Shown in pieces: positions 34,202-42,759 of a stretch of DNA of 64,000 bases. A program made the position numbers and the translations under genes. The stretch comes from PALSA-505 sp036267135 (GTDB lineage Bacteria > Actinomycetota > Actinomycetes > Streptosporangiales > Streptosporangiaceae). The DNA lies in contig DATAWQ010000026.1 of NCBI GenBank assembly GCA_036267135.1, positions 3,554 through 67,553 of the forward strand. The letters are read 5' to 3'. The notes under the pieces are model-generated. The model ran no database searches and was not told the origin of the DNA. It was given only the letters and a program-made list of their open reading frames with translations. The first letter of the stretch is position 1. Every line of letters starts with the position of its first letter.

Positions 34202-34307
34202 TCCCAGGGTGATACCACCACTTCTAACCGAACGCGGTCGTCGGACGCTGACCCCGGCTCAATGGCAGGGCGGCAACACTTCGCCCGCCGTCTAACCAGT
34301 CCGGGCC

Positions 34308-34313
34308 TACCGT
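34308..34313 (+). promoter_or_regulatory. -10 box of a probable leaderless P450 transcript
   Basis: TACCGT ends 7 bases before ATG 34321, and no Shine-Dalgarno sequence lies between them. Confidence 0.4.
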
Positions 34314-34320
34314 CGCAGGC

Positions 34321-35358
34321 ATGACCGCCGACGTGACCTCACCGCCCGCGCTCACCGGATCAGGGACGGCCGGTGAATGGATCGCCCGCCGCTACGCCGA
34401 CGTCCAGGCGATCCTGGCCGACGACCGGTTCGAGGTGCCCGCGGCCGGACCGCCCGGCCCGGTCGGCACGATCACCTGGCTGCGCGCCTCGGTGTCACGG
34501 TTCGCCAACGGACCCGAGCACCAGCGCCGCCGGGCCCGCGCCGTCGCCGAACTGACCCCGCTGCGCCCGGCCGAACTGTCCCGCGCCGCCTGCGAACAAG
34601 CTGCTGCCGCACTGCGGCAGACCGCCAGGCCCGGTGAGCGGGTCGACGTGATGGCGCTGCTGGCCCGGCGGACGCCGATGGCAGTGCTGGCTGGCGCCCT
34701 GGGTGCGGCCAGGGCACCGGACGCGGCCGACGCGGCGATCAGGGTCGCCGCCGGTTACTTCCCCGGGGCAGACCCAGCCACCGAGCGGCTGGCCGACCAG
34801 GCCACAGCGCAGCTCATAGTCCTGCTCGGTCTCGGCGACGCCGACCACGCCGCGTCTGCCCAGCCTTCCGCTGCCCTCGGTGTGATCGTGGCCAGGATCG
34901 CGCTCATGGTCCAGGCCTGCGACGCGACCGCGGGCCTGATCGGGACTGCGCTGCACTTCCTCCAGGACGCCACGGATCCGGCCTCGGGCTGGCCCACCGC
35001 CGCGGTGCTGGACGAGGTGCTGCGGCACCGCCCGGTGCTGCGGGCCAGCCGCCGGGTCGCCCGCGCGCCGGTCGGCCTCGGCGGCCACCAGGTCGAACCC
35101 GGCGACGTGGTGGTGTGCGACGTCGAGACGGCCAACGTAGACGCGGCGGGGGCTGGCCCGGGCCAGCCCCCGCCACCCAGCCTCACGTTCGGCTACGGAG
35201 TCCGGCCCTGCCCCGGCCAGCCGCAGGCCCTGGCCCTAGCCGCCGGCGTCATCGAGGCGGTCCGCGACACCTGCACCTTCCACCCCGGCCAGCCCATCGA
35301 CTACGCCCCCAACACCCCGTTGCGCATCCCGCAACGGCTGGAGGTAACCCTGCGATGA
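34321..35358 (+). CDS. short cytochrome P450
   Basis: A haem-thiolate monooxygenase-like protein of 345 residues, about 50 shorter than usual bacterial P450s; the substrate-recognition N-terminus is reduced. The haem-binding loop FGYGVRPCPG lies at 290-299 with Cys297 as ligand, and the ExxR pair is Glu232/Arg235. The C-helix motif is NGPEHQRRR. The I-helix acid-alcohol region reads ACDAT (199-203), where AGxxT is usual, so Gly is replaced by Cys. No ferredoxin gene is nearby. The stop overlaps a mini-ORF that copies its own C-terminus. Confidence 0.88.
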   Translation: MTADVTSPPALTGSGTAGEWIARRYADVQAILADDRFEVPAAGPPGPVGTITWLRASVSRFANGPEHQRRRARAVAELTPLRPAELSRAACEQAAAALRQTARPGERVDVMALLARRTPMAVLAGALGAARAPDAADAAIRVAAGYFPGADPATERLADQATAQLIVLLGLGDADHAASAQPSAALGVIVARIALMVQACDATAGLIGTALHFLQDATDPASGWPTAAVLDEVLRHRPVLRASRRVARAPVGLGGHQVEPGDVVVCDVETANVDAAGAGPGQPPPPSLTFGYGVRPCPGQPQALALAAGVIEAVRDTCTFHPGQPIDYAPNTPLRIPQRLEVTLR

Positions 35359-35459
35359 CCACCCGCCGCGACACCCGTGCCTTCCGCCCCGGCCAGCCCG
35401 TTGACTGCGCCCCTGATCAGCCGTTGCGCGTCCCACGTCCGCTGGAGGTGACTCCGTGA
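35355..35459 (+). CDS. 34-residue mini-ORF duplicated from the P450 C-terminus
   Basis: ATG 35355 overlaps the P450 stop (ATGA) and the TGA at 35457-35459 overlaps the next ATG. The peptide segment AFRPGQPVDCAPDQPLRV mirrors the P450 end segment TFHPGQPIDYAPNTPLRI, and both finish RPLEVT or QRLEVT just before the stop. The DNA is a diverged tandem duplicate of about 90 bp. Coupled overlaps on both sides suggest it may be translated, but the product is probably non-functional. Confidence 0.6.
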   Translation: MTTRRDTRAFRPGQPVDCAPDQPLRVPRPLEVTP

Positions 35460-36265
35460 TGACCGACCGCCACGACACGTTCGCCCGGCTGCACCGGCCC
35501 GGGCAGCCGCTCTTCTTGCCCAACGCCTGGGACTTCGCCACCGCGGCCACCCTGGCCCAGGCCGGCTTCGCCGCGATCGGCACCACGAGTTGCGGCGTGG
35601 CCATCGCGGCCGGCCAGCCCGACGCGACCGGCGCAGCCAGGGCCGAGACCGTCGCCGTCGCGCAGCGGCTCGCCCCACTCCCGGTCCTGCTCACGGTGGA
35701 CATGGAGGCCGGCTTCAGCGACGCCCCGCGCGAGGTCGCCGAGCTAGCCGCGGCCCTCAACGACACGGGCGTGGTTGGCATCAACATCGAAGACGGGCGT
35801 CCGGACGGCACACTCGGCCCCGTCGACCTGCACTGCGCCAAGATCGAGGCGATCAAGGCGGCCGTGCCCGGCCTGTTCGTGAACGCCAGGACGGACGCGT
35901 TCTGGCTGGCCGACCGGTCCGCCCCGCCGCCGGTGGACGAGGCGCGACAGCGGGCCCGCGCCTACGCCGCCGCGGGCGCCGACGGCGTCTTCATCCCCGC
36001 GGTCGCCGACCCCGGCCTGGTCAAGACCCTCGCCGTCACGATCGACGCGCCGCTCAACGTCCTGTACCTGCCCGGCCAGCACACCCTGCCCGAACTCGCC
36101 GCCGCAGGCGCCGCCCGCGTCAGCACCGGCTCGCTGCTGTTCCGCGAGGCGCTGCGATGCGTCGTCGACACCGCCAACGCAGCCCTACACGACACCGTGC
36201 ACCCCCACCCCGCCACCCCCACCTACGCCCAAGTCCAAGCCCTATTGTCTCCCGCCGCTCCCTGA
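35459..36265 (+). CDS. isocitrate lyase/PEP mutase-family protein
   Basis: The 268-residue protein belongs to the isocitrate lyase/phosphoenolpyruvate mutase superfamily. It shows FLPNAWDFATAATLAQAGFAAIGTTSCGVA, the Mg-binding VDMEAGFSD, GINIEDGR and the catalytic-loop region VNARTDAFWL. Related proteins cleave or rearrange C-C or C-P bonds of 2-oxo acids; the substrate here is unknown. ATG 35459 overlaps the mini-ORF stop; GTG 35456 is one codon earlier. It forms a coupled set with the P450. Confidence 0.9.
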   Translation: MTDRHDTFARLHRPGQPLFLPNAWDFATAATLAQAGFAAIGTTSCGVAIAAGQPDATGAARAETVAVAQRLAPLPVLLTVDMEAGFSDAPREVAELAAALNDTGVVGINIEDGRPDGTLGPVDLHCAKIEAIKAAVPGLFVNARTDAFWLADRSAPPPVDEARQRARAYAAAGADGVFIPAVADPGLVKTLAVTIDAPLNVLYLPGQHTLPELAAAGAARVSTGSLLFREALRCVVDTANAALHDTVHPHPATPTYAQVQALLSPAAP

Positions 36266-36320
36266 CCCGCAGATGAAGCCGTCGCCCATCTGCCAGAAAA
36301 CGTGTTCACCTTGATCGGTT

Positions 36321-36335
36321 GCGCACTTAGTGCGC
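36321..36335. promoter_or_regulatory. 15-base palindrome
   Basis: GCGCACT and AGTGCGC flank a single T, a perfect inverted repeat with 7-base arms in the gene-free stretch 36266-36823. It could bind a dimeric regulator; no gene starts immediately next to it. Confidence 0.35.
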
Positions 36336-36360
36336 GCAGATAAATAACTCGCGTGTTGAT

Positions 36361-36393
36361 CTTGACCGTGGAGTGACGTCCACGCAGGTCAAG
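36361..36393. repeat. interrupted inverted repeat
   Basis: CTTGACCGTGGA (36361-36372) pairs with TCCAC and GGTCAAG (36379-36393), with a 3-base bulge and a 6-base loop. It may be a hairpin downstream of the PEP mutase-like gene. Terminator function is uncertain because no T-run follows. Confidence 0.4.
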
Positions 36394-36437
36394 ACCGCGA
36401 CGTCGGCGGCCAAACAGGCGGGTTATTTCTGGACGGG

Positions 36438-36509
36438 CACTTACCCCGCGCTGTGACCGAAAATGAGCTCGATATATACCTTTTGTACCCCCACAATACG
36501 GGATAAGTG
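36438..36509. repeat. palindromic dispersed element, copy 2
   Basis: Arms CACTTACCCCG (36438-36448) and CGGGATAAGTG (36499-36509) are inverted repeats with one mismatch. The interior aligns with the copy at 24409-24477, and the same TGATCATGGT follows 4 bases after the right arm. It is AT-richer than its surroundings. Confidence 0.75.
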
Positions 36510-36788
36510 TCGTTGATCATGGTGGGGATGGGGGTGGGGCGGCGATGAACAGGGTGGTGGTGAACCGGAGGTGAAGTATGGGGCGGTGGTGAACAGAGGG
36601 GTAAATGGGTTGCGGTGAACAGGGCACAGCCGCGTACGCGGGAATGGTGCTGAGGGTCTTGGGGTCTTGGGGTCTTGGCGGTGGGTGGTGGGTGGTGGGT
36701 GGTGGGGTGGGGCTCTTGGCGGTGGATGGTGGGGGTGGGGTTCTTGGTGATGGGGGTGAGGGTTTGGCGGTGGGGAATGAGGGCGGGT
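36510..36788. other. G-rich low-complexity stretch, no gene seen
   Basis: This stretch is made of imperfect GGTGG, GGGTGGTGGGT and CTTGGGGT runs. Open frames through it are compositionally biased and unlikely to be genes. It resembles the G-rich tract at 24654-24708, which also follows a copy of the palindromic element. Confidence 0.5.
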
Positions 36789-36817
36789 TTGACGGGGGGC
36801 TGTTGGATGGATACTGT
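36789..36817 (+). promoter_or_regulatory. groESL promoter
   Basis: TTGACG (36789-36794) and TACTGT (36812-36817) are spaced 17 bases, a good vegetative promoter. The predicted transcription start falls at the edge of the CIRCE operator. Confidence 0.75.
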
Positions 36818-36823
36818 TCGGAA

Positions 36824-36850
36824 CTGGCACTCGCTAATGTAGAGTGCTAA
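36824..36850. promoter_or_regulatory. CIRCE operator (HrcA binding site)
   Basis: CTGGCACTC, nine bases, then GAGTGCTAA. The right arm is a perfect CIRCE half-site and the left arm differs from TTAGCACTC at two or three positions. It overlaps the expected start of the groESL transcript, so HrcA probably represses the operon until heat shock. Confidence 0.9.
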
Positions 36851-36945
36851 CGCGACAAGGTTGGTCTGGCTCCCGCGACGGCAGGCCGCCATGGTCGCCT
36901 CTCAACCCATGTCTCATAAGCCTTTCCGGAGGGGGAGGTCAGATC

Positions 36946-37257
36946 GTGACGACCGCCACCAAGGTTGTTCTCAAACCACTCGAGGATCGGATCGTGGTCC
37001 GCACGCTTGAGGCGGAGCAGACCACGGCGTCCGGCCTGGTGATCCCGGACACCGCCAAGGAGAAGCCCCAAGAGGGCGAAGTCCTTGCGGTGGGCCCCGG
37101 CCGTTTCGACGACGCCGGTGCCAAGCGGGTCCCAATGGATGTCAAGGTCGGTGACATCGTGCTGTACAGCAAGTACGGCGGCACCGAGGTCAAGTACAGC
37201 GGCGAGGAGTACCTGGTGCTCTCCGCCCGCGACGTGCTGGCCATCATCGAGAAGTAA
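36946..37257 (+). CDS. groES: co-chaperonin GroES
   Basis: GroES is the heptameric lid of GroEL. The 103-residue protein contains KPLEDRIVVRTLEAEQTTASGLVIPDTAKEKPQEGEVLAVGPG (mobile loop around residue 25) and VGDIVLYSKYGGTEVKYSGEEYLVLSARDVLAII. GTG 36946 is chosen for the GGAGGGGGAGG site; the open frame begins upstream in the leader. It lies downstream of a CIRCE element and 195 bases before groEL. Confidence 0.97.
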   Translation: MTTATKVVLKPLEDRIVVRTLEAEQTTASGLVIPDTAKEKPQEGEVLAVGPGRFDDAGAKRVPMDVKVGDIVLYSKYGGTEVKYSGEEYLVLSARDVLAIIEK

Positions 37258-37364
37258 CGATCCGCGCGGCAGGTGCGGCGTCCGCTTGCGGACGTTGCCA
37301 GCCCGCCGTTACCGCCCCGGGCTGCCCGGCCCTGGACCGGATCCGCTCTGGATCCCTTCTGGGA

Positions 37365-37381
37365 CCCCGGGCCACCCGGGG
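37365..37381 (+). other. hairpin in the groES-groEL spacer
   Basis: CCCCGGG and CCCGGGG pair across a 3-base loop. It could be an mRNA processing or attenuation site that sets the groES:groEL ratio; no T-run follows, so full termination is unlikely. Confidence 0.35.
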
Positions 37382-37452
37382 CGGTTGTGCTACTAGACCA
37401 AAACAAGATCAGTCTTTTCGCAGAGCCTGACTGGATCGGAGTCCAAGGTCGC

Positions 37453-39078
<1,626 letters not shown>

Positions 39079-39083
39079 CTCCG

Positions 39084-39110
39084 GTTCCGGCCGTGACCCG
39101 CGGCCGGAAC
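39084..39110 (+). other. hairpin immediately after groEL
   Basis: GTTCCGGCC (39084-39092) and GGCCGGAAC (39102-39110) form a 9-bp stem with a 9-base loop, 6 bases after the groEL stop. It probably acts with the larger terminator that follows. Confidence 0.6.
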
Positions 39111-39123
39111 CACGGATAGGCTA

Positions 39124-39174
39124 AGCTGCCACCGGCTGACTACCTTGTGTAGTCGCCGGTGGCAGCTCGCTTTT
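39124..39174 (+). terminator. groESL intrinsic terminator
   Basis: A long stem: AGCTGCCACCGGC (39124-39136) with GCCGGTGGCAGCT (39155-39167), continued by GACTAC/GTAGTC around a CTTGT loop, with one bulged T. CGCTTTT follows. This is the strongest terminator in the window. Confidence 0.92.
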
Positions 39175-39309
39175 CGGGCGCCGTCGCCGGATGAGCTGAT
39201 CACCGGTATGACTTTCCGTGGCCAGGTCGGGTAGTGGGGGCATCTACCTGGGCATCATGCTTTCGTGACGGAGGCATCTATTGCCGGGCGCACGCTCCCG
39301 GGGGAGAGC

Positions 39310-39891
39310 ATGGCAAGGCGTGCGGCACATGACAAGGCAGGTCTTCGGGATCTGGCCGATCTCGCGATAAGCGGGCAGCCCGAAGCCATCGAGAGCCTGC
39401 TCGTGCAGGTGAGACCGATGGTGGTGCGCTACTGCCGCGCCCGCCTCGGGCGGATATCGGGTCAGTATCACGTCGCGGACGACGTGGCCCAGGAGGTCTG
39501 CATCGCCGTTTTGTCGGCGCTGCCCAGGTACCGGGACATGGGCCGCCCGTTCGCGTCGTTCGTCTTCGGCATCGCCTCGCACAAGGTGGCCGACGCGGTC
39601 AGGACCGCGACCAGGTCCGCCGTGCCCACCGAGGATCTGCCGGACGGCCCGGACGAGCATCCGGGACCCGAAGAGATGGCGGTCGCCTGCATCGAGGCGC
39701 AGCGGGTCAGGGATCTGCTCGCCCGGCTCCCCAGCCATCTGCGCGAACTGATCGTCCTCCGCGTGGTGGCGGGCCTGACCGCCGAGGAGACCGGTAATGT
39801 GCTCGGCATGTCAGCGGGGGCGGTACGCGTCGCCCAGCATCGGGCCTTGGCCCGGCTGCGGGCCATCGCGATACGGGAGTCAATGGCGTGA
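39310..39891 (+). CDS. sigD: RNA polymerase sigma factor SigD (sigma-70, ShbA/SigD type)
   Basis: This alternative sigma factor has region 2 (RPMVVRYCRARLGRISGQYHVADDVAQEVCIAVLSALPRYRDMGRPFASFVFGIASHKVADAVR) and region 4 (LPSHLRELIVLRVVAGLTAEETGNVLGMSAGAVRVAQHRALARL). It closely resembles actinobacterial SigD, including the CRARLG and ASHKVADA motifs. ATG 39310 (193 residues) follows GGGGGAGAG; an in-frame GTG at 39265 has no such site. The stop overlaps the start of an RsdA-like anti-sigma gene. The order groESL-sigD-rsdA-guaB-guaB3 is conserved with mycobacteria. Confidence 0.93.
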   Translation: MARRAAHDKAGLRDLADLAISGQPEAIESLLVQVRPMVVRYCRARLGRISGQYHVADDVAQEVCIAVLSALPRYRDMGRPFASFVFGIASHKVADAVRTATRSAVPTEDLPDGPDEHPGPEEMAVACIEAQRVRDLLARLPSHLRELIVLRVVAGLTAEETGNVLGMSAGAVRVAQHRALARLRAIAIRESMA

Positions 39892-41054
39892 CCGCAGGGG
39901 GCGGCTCCGTGCCGCCCGGTGGCCCCCGGCGAGGCGCTGACTCGCCGGAACCTGGGCCCGGGGGAACACGGTCCGAGCAGCCGATAAGCCTCGCCGACAT
40001 CTGGCGGTCCGAGGCTCTCATCGACGCGCTCGGCGCCCGCCGCCGTGTCCCCTCCGACGCCAGGCGAGACCCGGTGGCCGAACTGCTGGCCGCGTTCACC
40101 GAGGATGTGGACACGGCCGCCGCGCCGGCCGCGATCGTGGCGCTGCCGCGCGCGGTCGGCCCTGGCCGGCCGGCGCGGTCGCGCCGCCGGACCGCCAAGG
40201 TGCCGGTGCGAGCCATGGCCGCAGGCCTGGCCGCCGCTATGGCCCTGACCGGGCTGGCCTTCGCCGCTCGCCCGCCGCGCGCCACTCCGGCCGGCGCCGC
40301 GCCGCTCGCGGCGTCGCTGACGCCGGCCGTGCAGGGGGTGGGACACGTGGCTGGGGGCACGCGGCCGGGCCCGTCGGCCGCCACGGCACCACCGCACGCC
40401 ACGGGCGCCAACGGCGGAGCCACGGCTTCCGGCGGCTCTGAGGGCGCAGGCAGCGGCTCGGTGGGCACCGGCGCCCAGGGCGGCCACATGTCCGCCGGCA
40501 GCAACGCCCAGAACGCCGCGCCCACGGGGACGGCCGGGCGGGGGCCCGCTGTTAGGAACGCCTGGAACAGCCAGAACACTGGGAATGGTGGCAATGGTGG
40601 GGGCGGGAACGGCGGGAATGGCGGCAGCGGTGGGGTCGGCAGTAACGGTGGGAGTGGCAGTAACGGTGGGAGTGGCAGTAACGGTGGGAGTGGCGGAACC
40701 GGAAAGAAGCACGGGACTGGTGGGTATGGTGGGGTTGCAGGGAATCGTGGGCATGGTGGGAGTGTCGGTAACGGTGGGAACAGTGGGTATGGCGGGACCA
40801 ACGAGGGTGGCGGGACCAGCGGGAGTGGCGGGAACAAGGTCAGCTCATCCAAGGCCAGCTCATCCAAGGCCAGCTCGGCAGGACTTAGTTCACGCAGTTC
40901 AGGTTCACGCAGGTCAGGTTCACGCGGGTCAAGTTCACCCCGATCCGGCTCGGGGAGCCACGCGCGGCGGACCACGGGCCAGCCGTGGCAGTTCTGGATG
41001 CGCGGTGGTAAGGCACCGAGGCCGCGACAGGCAGGGCCGGCCAGGCAGGGGTAG
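39888..41054 (+). CDS. rsdA: anti-sigma-D factor RsdA-like with Gly-rich outer domain
   Basis: The 388-residue protein is coupled to sigD by GTGA overlap. The cytoplasmic residues 30-80 (QPISLADIWRSEALIDALGARRRVPSD with DPVAELLAAFTEDVD) fit the RsdA sigma-binding domain. One helix at 106-127 (VPVRAMAAGLAAAMALTGLAFA) spans the membrane. Outside lie about 260 residues of Gly/Asn/Ser repeats (GSNGGSGSNGG), a Ser/Lys stretch and an Arg-rich end. In mycobacteria RsdA is removed by ClpP proteases to release SigD. The outer repeats make this version unusually long. Confidence 0.85.
   Translation: MTAGGGSVPPGGPRRGADSPEPGPGGTRSEQPISLADIWRSEALIDALGARRRVPSDARRDPVAELLAAFTEDVDTAAAPAAIVALPRAVGPGRPARSRRRTAKVPVRAMAAGLAAAMALTGLAFAARPPRATPAGAAPLAASLTPAVQGVGHVAGGTRPGPSAATAPPHATGANGGATASGGSEGAGSGSVGTGAQGGHMSAGSNAQNAAPTGTAGRGPAVRNAWNSQNTGNGGNGGGGNGGNGGSGGVGSNGGSGSNGGSGSNGGSGGTGKKHGTGGYGGVAGNRGHGGSVGNGGNSGYGGTNEGGGTSGSGGNKVSSSKASSSKASSAGLSSRSSGSRRSGSRGSSSPRSGSGSHARRTTGQPWQFWMRGGKAPRPRQAGPARQG
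40638..40691. repeat. three perfect 18-bp tandem units inside rsdA
   Basis: GGCAGTAACGGTGGGAGT occurs at 40638-40655, 40656-40673 and 40674-40691, encoding GSNGGS repeats in frame. Further imperfect repeats (15-bp TCATCCAAGGCCAGC type, 40846-40875) follow downstream. Confidence 0.9.
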
Positions 41055-41198
41055 CGGGCACGCCCTGGCTGTGTGGGGCCGGGAGAAAGCAACTAGGGCG
41101 CGGTGCAAAGCCCGGCCGGACCAGGAGTCAGGCCGGGAGAGTAAGTGCGGCCCGGCCTCTAGGATGGATGCCACCCACTACCACCGCCGGGAGGCATC

Positions 41199-42686
41199 AT
41201 GGCCGACGATGTCAAGTTCGCCCCGCCGGGCCTGACCTTCGACGACGTGCTGCTGCTGCCGGCACACTCCACGATTATGCCGAGCGAGGCCGATCTGACC
41301 GCGCGGCTGACCCGCCGCATCACGCTGCGCATCCCGCTGATCTCCTCGGCCATGGACACCGTGACCGAGGCCAGGATGGCGGTGGCGATGGCCAGGCAGG
41401 GCGGCGCCGGGGTGCTGCACCGCAACCTCCCGGTGGAGGAGCAGGCGCAGCAGGTGGACATGGTGAAGCGGTCCGAGGCCGGGATGATCACCAATCCGGT
41501 GACCTGCCGTCCGGACGCCACCGTGGCCGAGGTCGAGGCGCTGTGCGCCACTTACCGCATCTCTGGCGTGCCGGTGACCGGCGAGGATGGCATCCTGCTC
41601 GGCATCGTCACCAACCGTGATATCCGCTTCGAAACCGACCATAGCCGCCCGGTGGCCGAGGTGATGACCCGGATGCCGCTGGTCACCGCGCCGGTCGGCG
41701 CGGCCGGCCACGAGGCGCTGGCCCTGCTCAAGCAGCACAAGATCGAAAAGCTGCCGCTGGTGGACGCCGGCGGCCGGCTGCGCGGCCTGATCACGGTCAA
41801 GGACTTCACCAAGAGCGAGAAGTTCCCGAACGCCACCAAGGATGCAGGCGGCCGGCTGGTGGTCGGCGGATCGATCGGGGTGGGCGAGGACGCCAAGCGG
41901 CGCGCCCAGGCGCTGATCGAGGCCGGCGTGGACTTCCTCGTGGTGGACACTGCGCACGGGCACGCCCAGCCGGTGCTCGACATGGTCGCCCAGATCAAGG
42001 CCAACGCGCGGGTGGACGTGATCGGCGGGAACGTGGCGACCAGGGCCGGCGCCCAGGCGCTGATCGAGGTCGGCGCCGACGCCGTCAAGGTCGGCGTCGG
42101 GCCCGGTTCGATCTGCACCACGCGCGTGGTCGCCGGGGTCGGCGTCCCGCAGGTCACCGCCATCTACGAGGCCGCACAGGCGGCCGGCCCGGCCGGTATT
42201 CCGGTGATCGGCGACGGCGGCCTGCAGTACTCGGGGGACATCGCCAAGGCGATCGCGGCCGGCGCGGACACCGTCATGCTCGGCGGCCTGCTGGCCGGCT
42301 GTGAGGAGAGCCCGGGCGAGCGGGTCTTCGTCGGTGGCAAGCAGTACAAGCTCTACCGGGGCATGGGCTCACTGGCCGCGATGCGTGGCCGCGAGGGCAG
42401 CCGGTCCTACTCCAAGGACAGGTACTTCCAGGACGACGTGCTGTCCGAGGACAAGCTCGTACCCGAAGGGGTCGAGGGCCAGGTGCCCTACCGCGGCCCG
42501 CTGGCGGCGGTGGCCACCCAGCTCACCGGTGGGCTGCGGGCCGCCATGGGCTACTGCGGCGCCAGGACCGTCACCGACCTGCACGAGGCGAAGTTCATCC
42601 AGATCACCGGGGCCGGCCTCGCGGAAAGCCATCCGCACGACATCCAGATGACGGTCGAAGCCCCGAACTACGCCGGGCGGAGCTAG
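41199..42686 (+). CDS. guaB: IMP dehydrogenase
   Basis: GuaB oxidises IMP to XMP, the committed step of guanine synthesis. The 495-residue barrel enzyme begins with FAPPGLTFDDVLLLPAHSTIMPSEADL and holds paired CBS domains at about 95-215 (MITNPVTCRPDATVAEVEALC, MPLVTAPVGAAGHEALALLKQHKIEKLPLVD). Catalytic Cys306 lies in GPGSICTT, and the flap has the RGMGSL, SRSYSKDRYFQ and EGVEGQVPY motifs. ATG 41199 follows GGGAGG. TAGGAT at 41160-41165 may be its -10 box. Confidence 0.97.
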   Translation: MADDVKFAPPGLTFDDVLLLPAHSTIMPSEADLTARLTRRITLRIPLISSAMDTVTEARMAVAMARQGGAGVLHRNLPVEEQAQQVDMVKRSEAGMITNPVTCRPDATVAEVEALCATYRISGVPVTGEDGILLGIVTNRDIRFETDHSRPVAEVMTRMPLVTAPVGAAGHEALALLKQHKIEKLPLVDAGGRLRGLITVKDFTKSEKFPNATKDAGGRLVVGGSIGVGEDAKRRAQALIEAGVDFLVVDTAHGHAQPVLDMVAQIKANARVDVIGGNVATRAGAQALIEVGADAVKVGVGPGSICTTRVVAGVGVPQVTAIYEAAQAAGPAGIPVIGDGGLQYSGDIAKAIAAGADTVMLGGLLAGCEESPGERVFVGGKQYKLYRGMGSLAAMRGREGSRSYSKDRYFQDDVLSEDKLVPEGVEGQVPYRGPLAAVATQLTGGLRAAMGYCGARTVTDLHEAKFIQITGAGLAESHPHDIQMTVEAPNYAGRS

Positions 42687-42717
42687 GGCGAGGGCGGCCC
42701 GATGAAAGCGGCCCAGT

Positions 42718-42759
42718 GAGGACAGCACAGTGAGGACAGCACGGTGAGGACAGCACGGT
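42718..42759. repeat. three 14-bp tandem copies of the guaB3 start region
   Basis: GAGGACAGCACAGT, GAGGACAGCACGGT and GAGGACAGCACGGT lie head to tail (42718-42731, 42732-42745, 42746-42759). Each has a GAGGA ribosome-binding site and, with the following G, a GTG codon 9 bases later. The third supplies the start used for guaB3. Confidence 0.9.

Noticed and set aside
37258..37452. Second CIRCE element before groEL
   Set aside because: No TTAGCACTC/GAGTGCTAA pair is present in the groES-groEL spacer, only a GC hairpin.
40638..40691. CRISPR-like array
   Set aside because: The units are contiguous, in frame and without spacers; they are coding repeats of the anti-sigma protein. No CRISPR array was found anywhere in the window.
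39707..41092. 461-codon minus-strand open frame with Pro/Leu repeats
   Set aside because: It is the complement of the Gly-rich repeats in the anti-sigma gene and has no ribosome-binding site or known domain.
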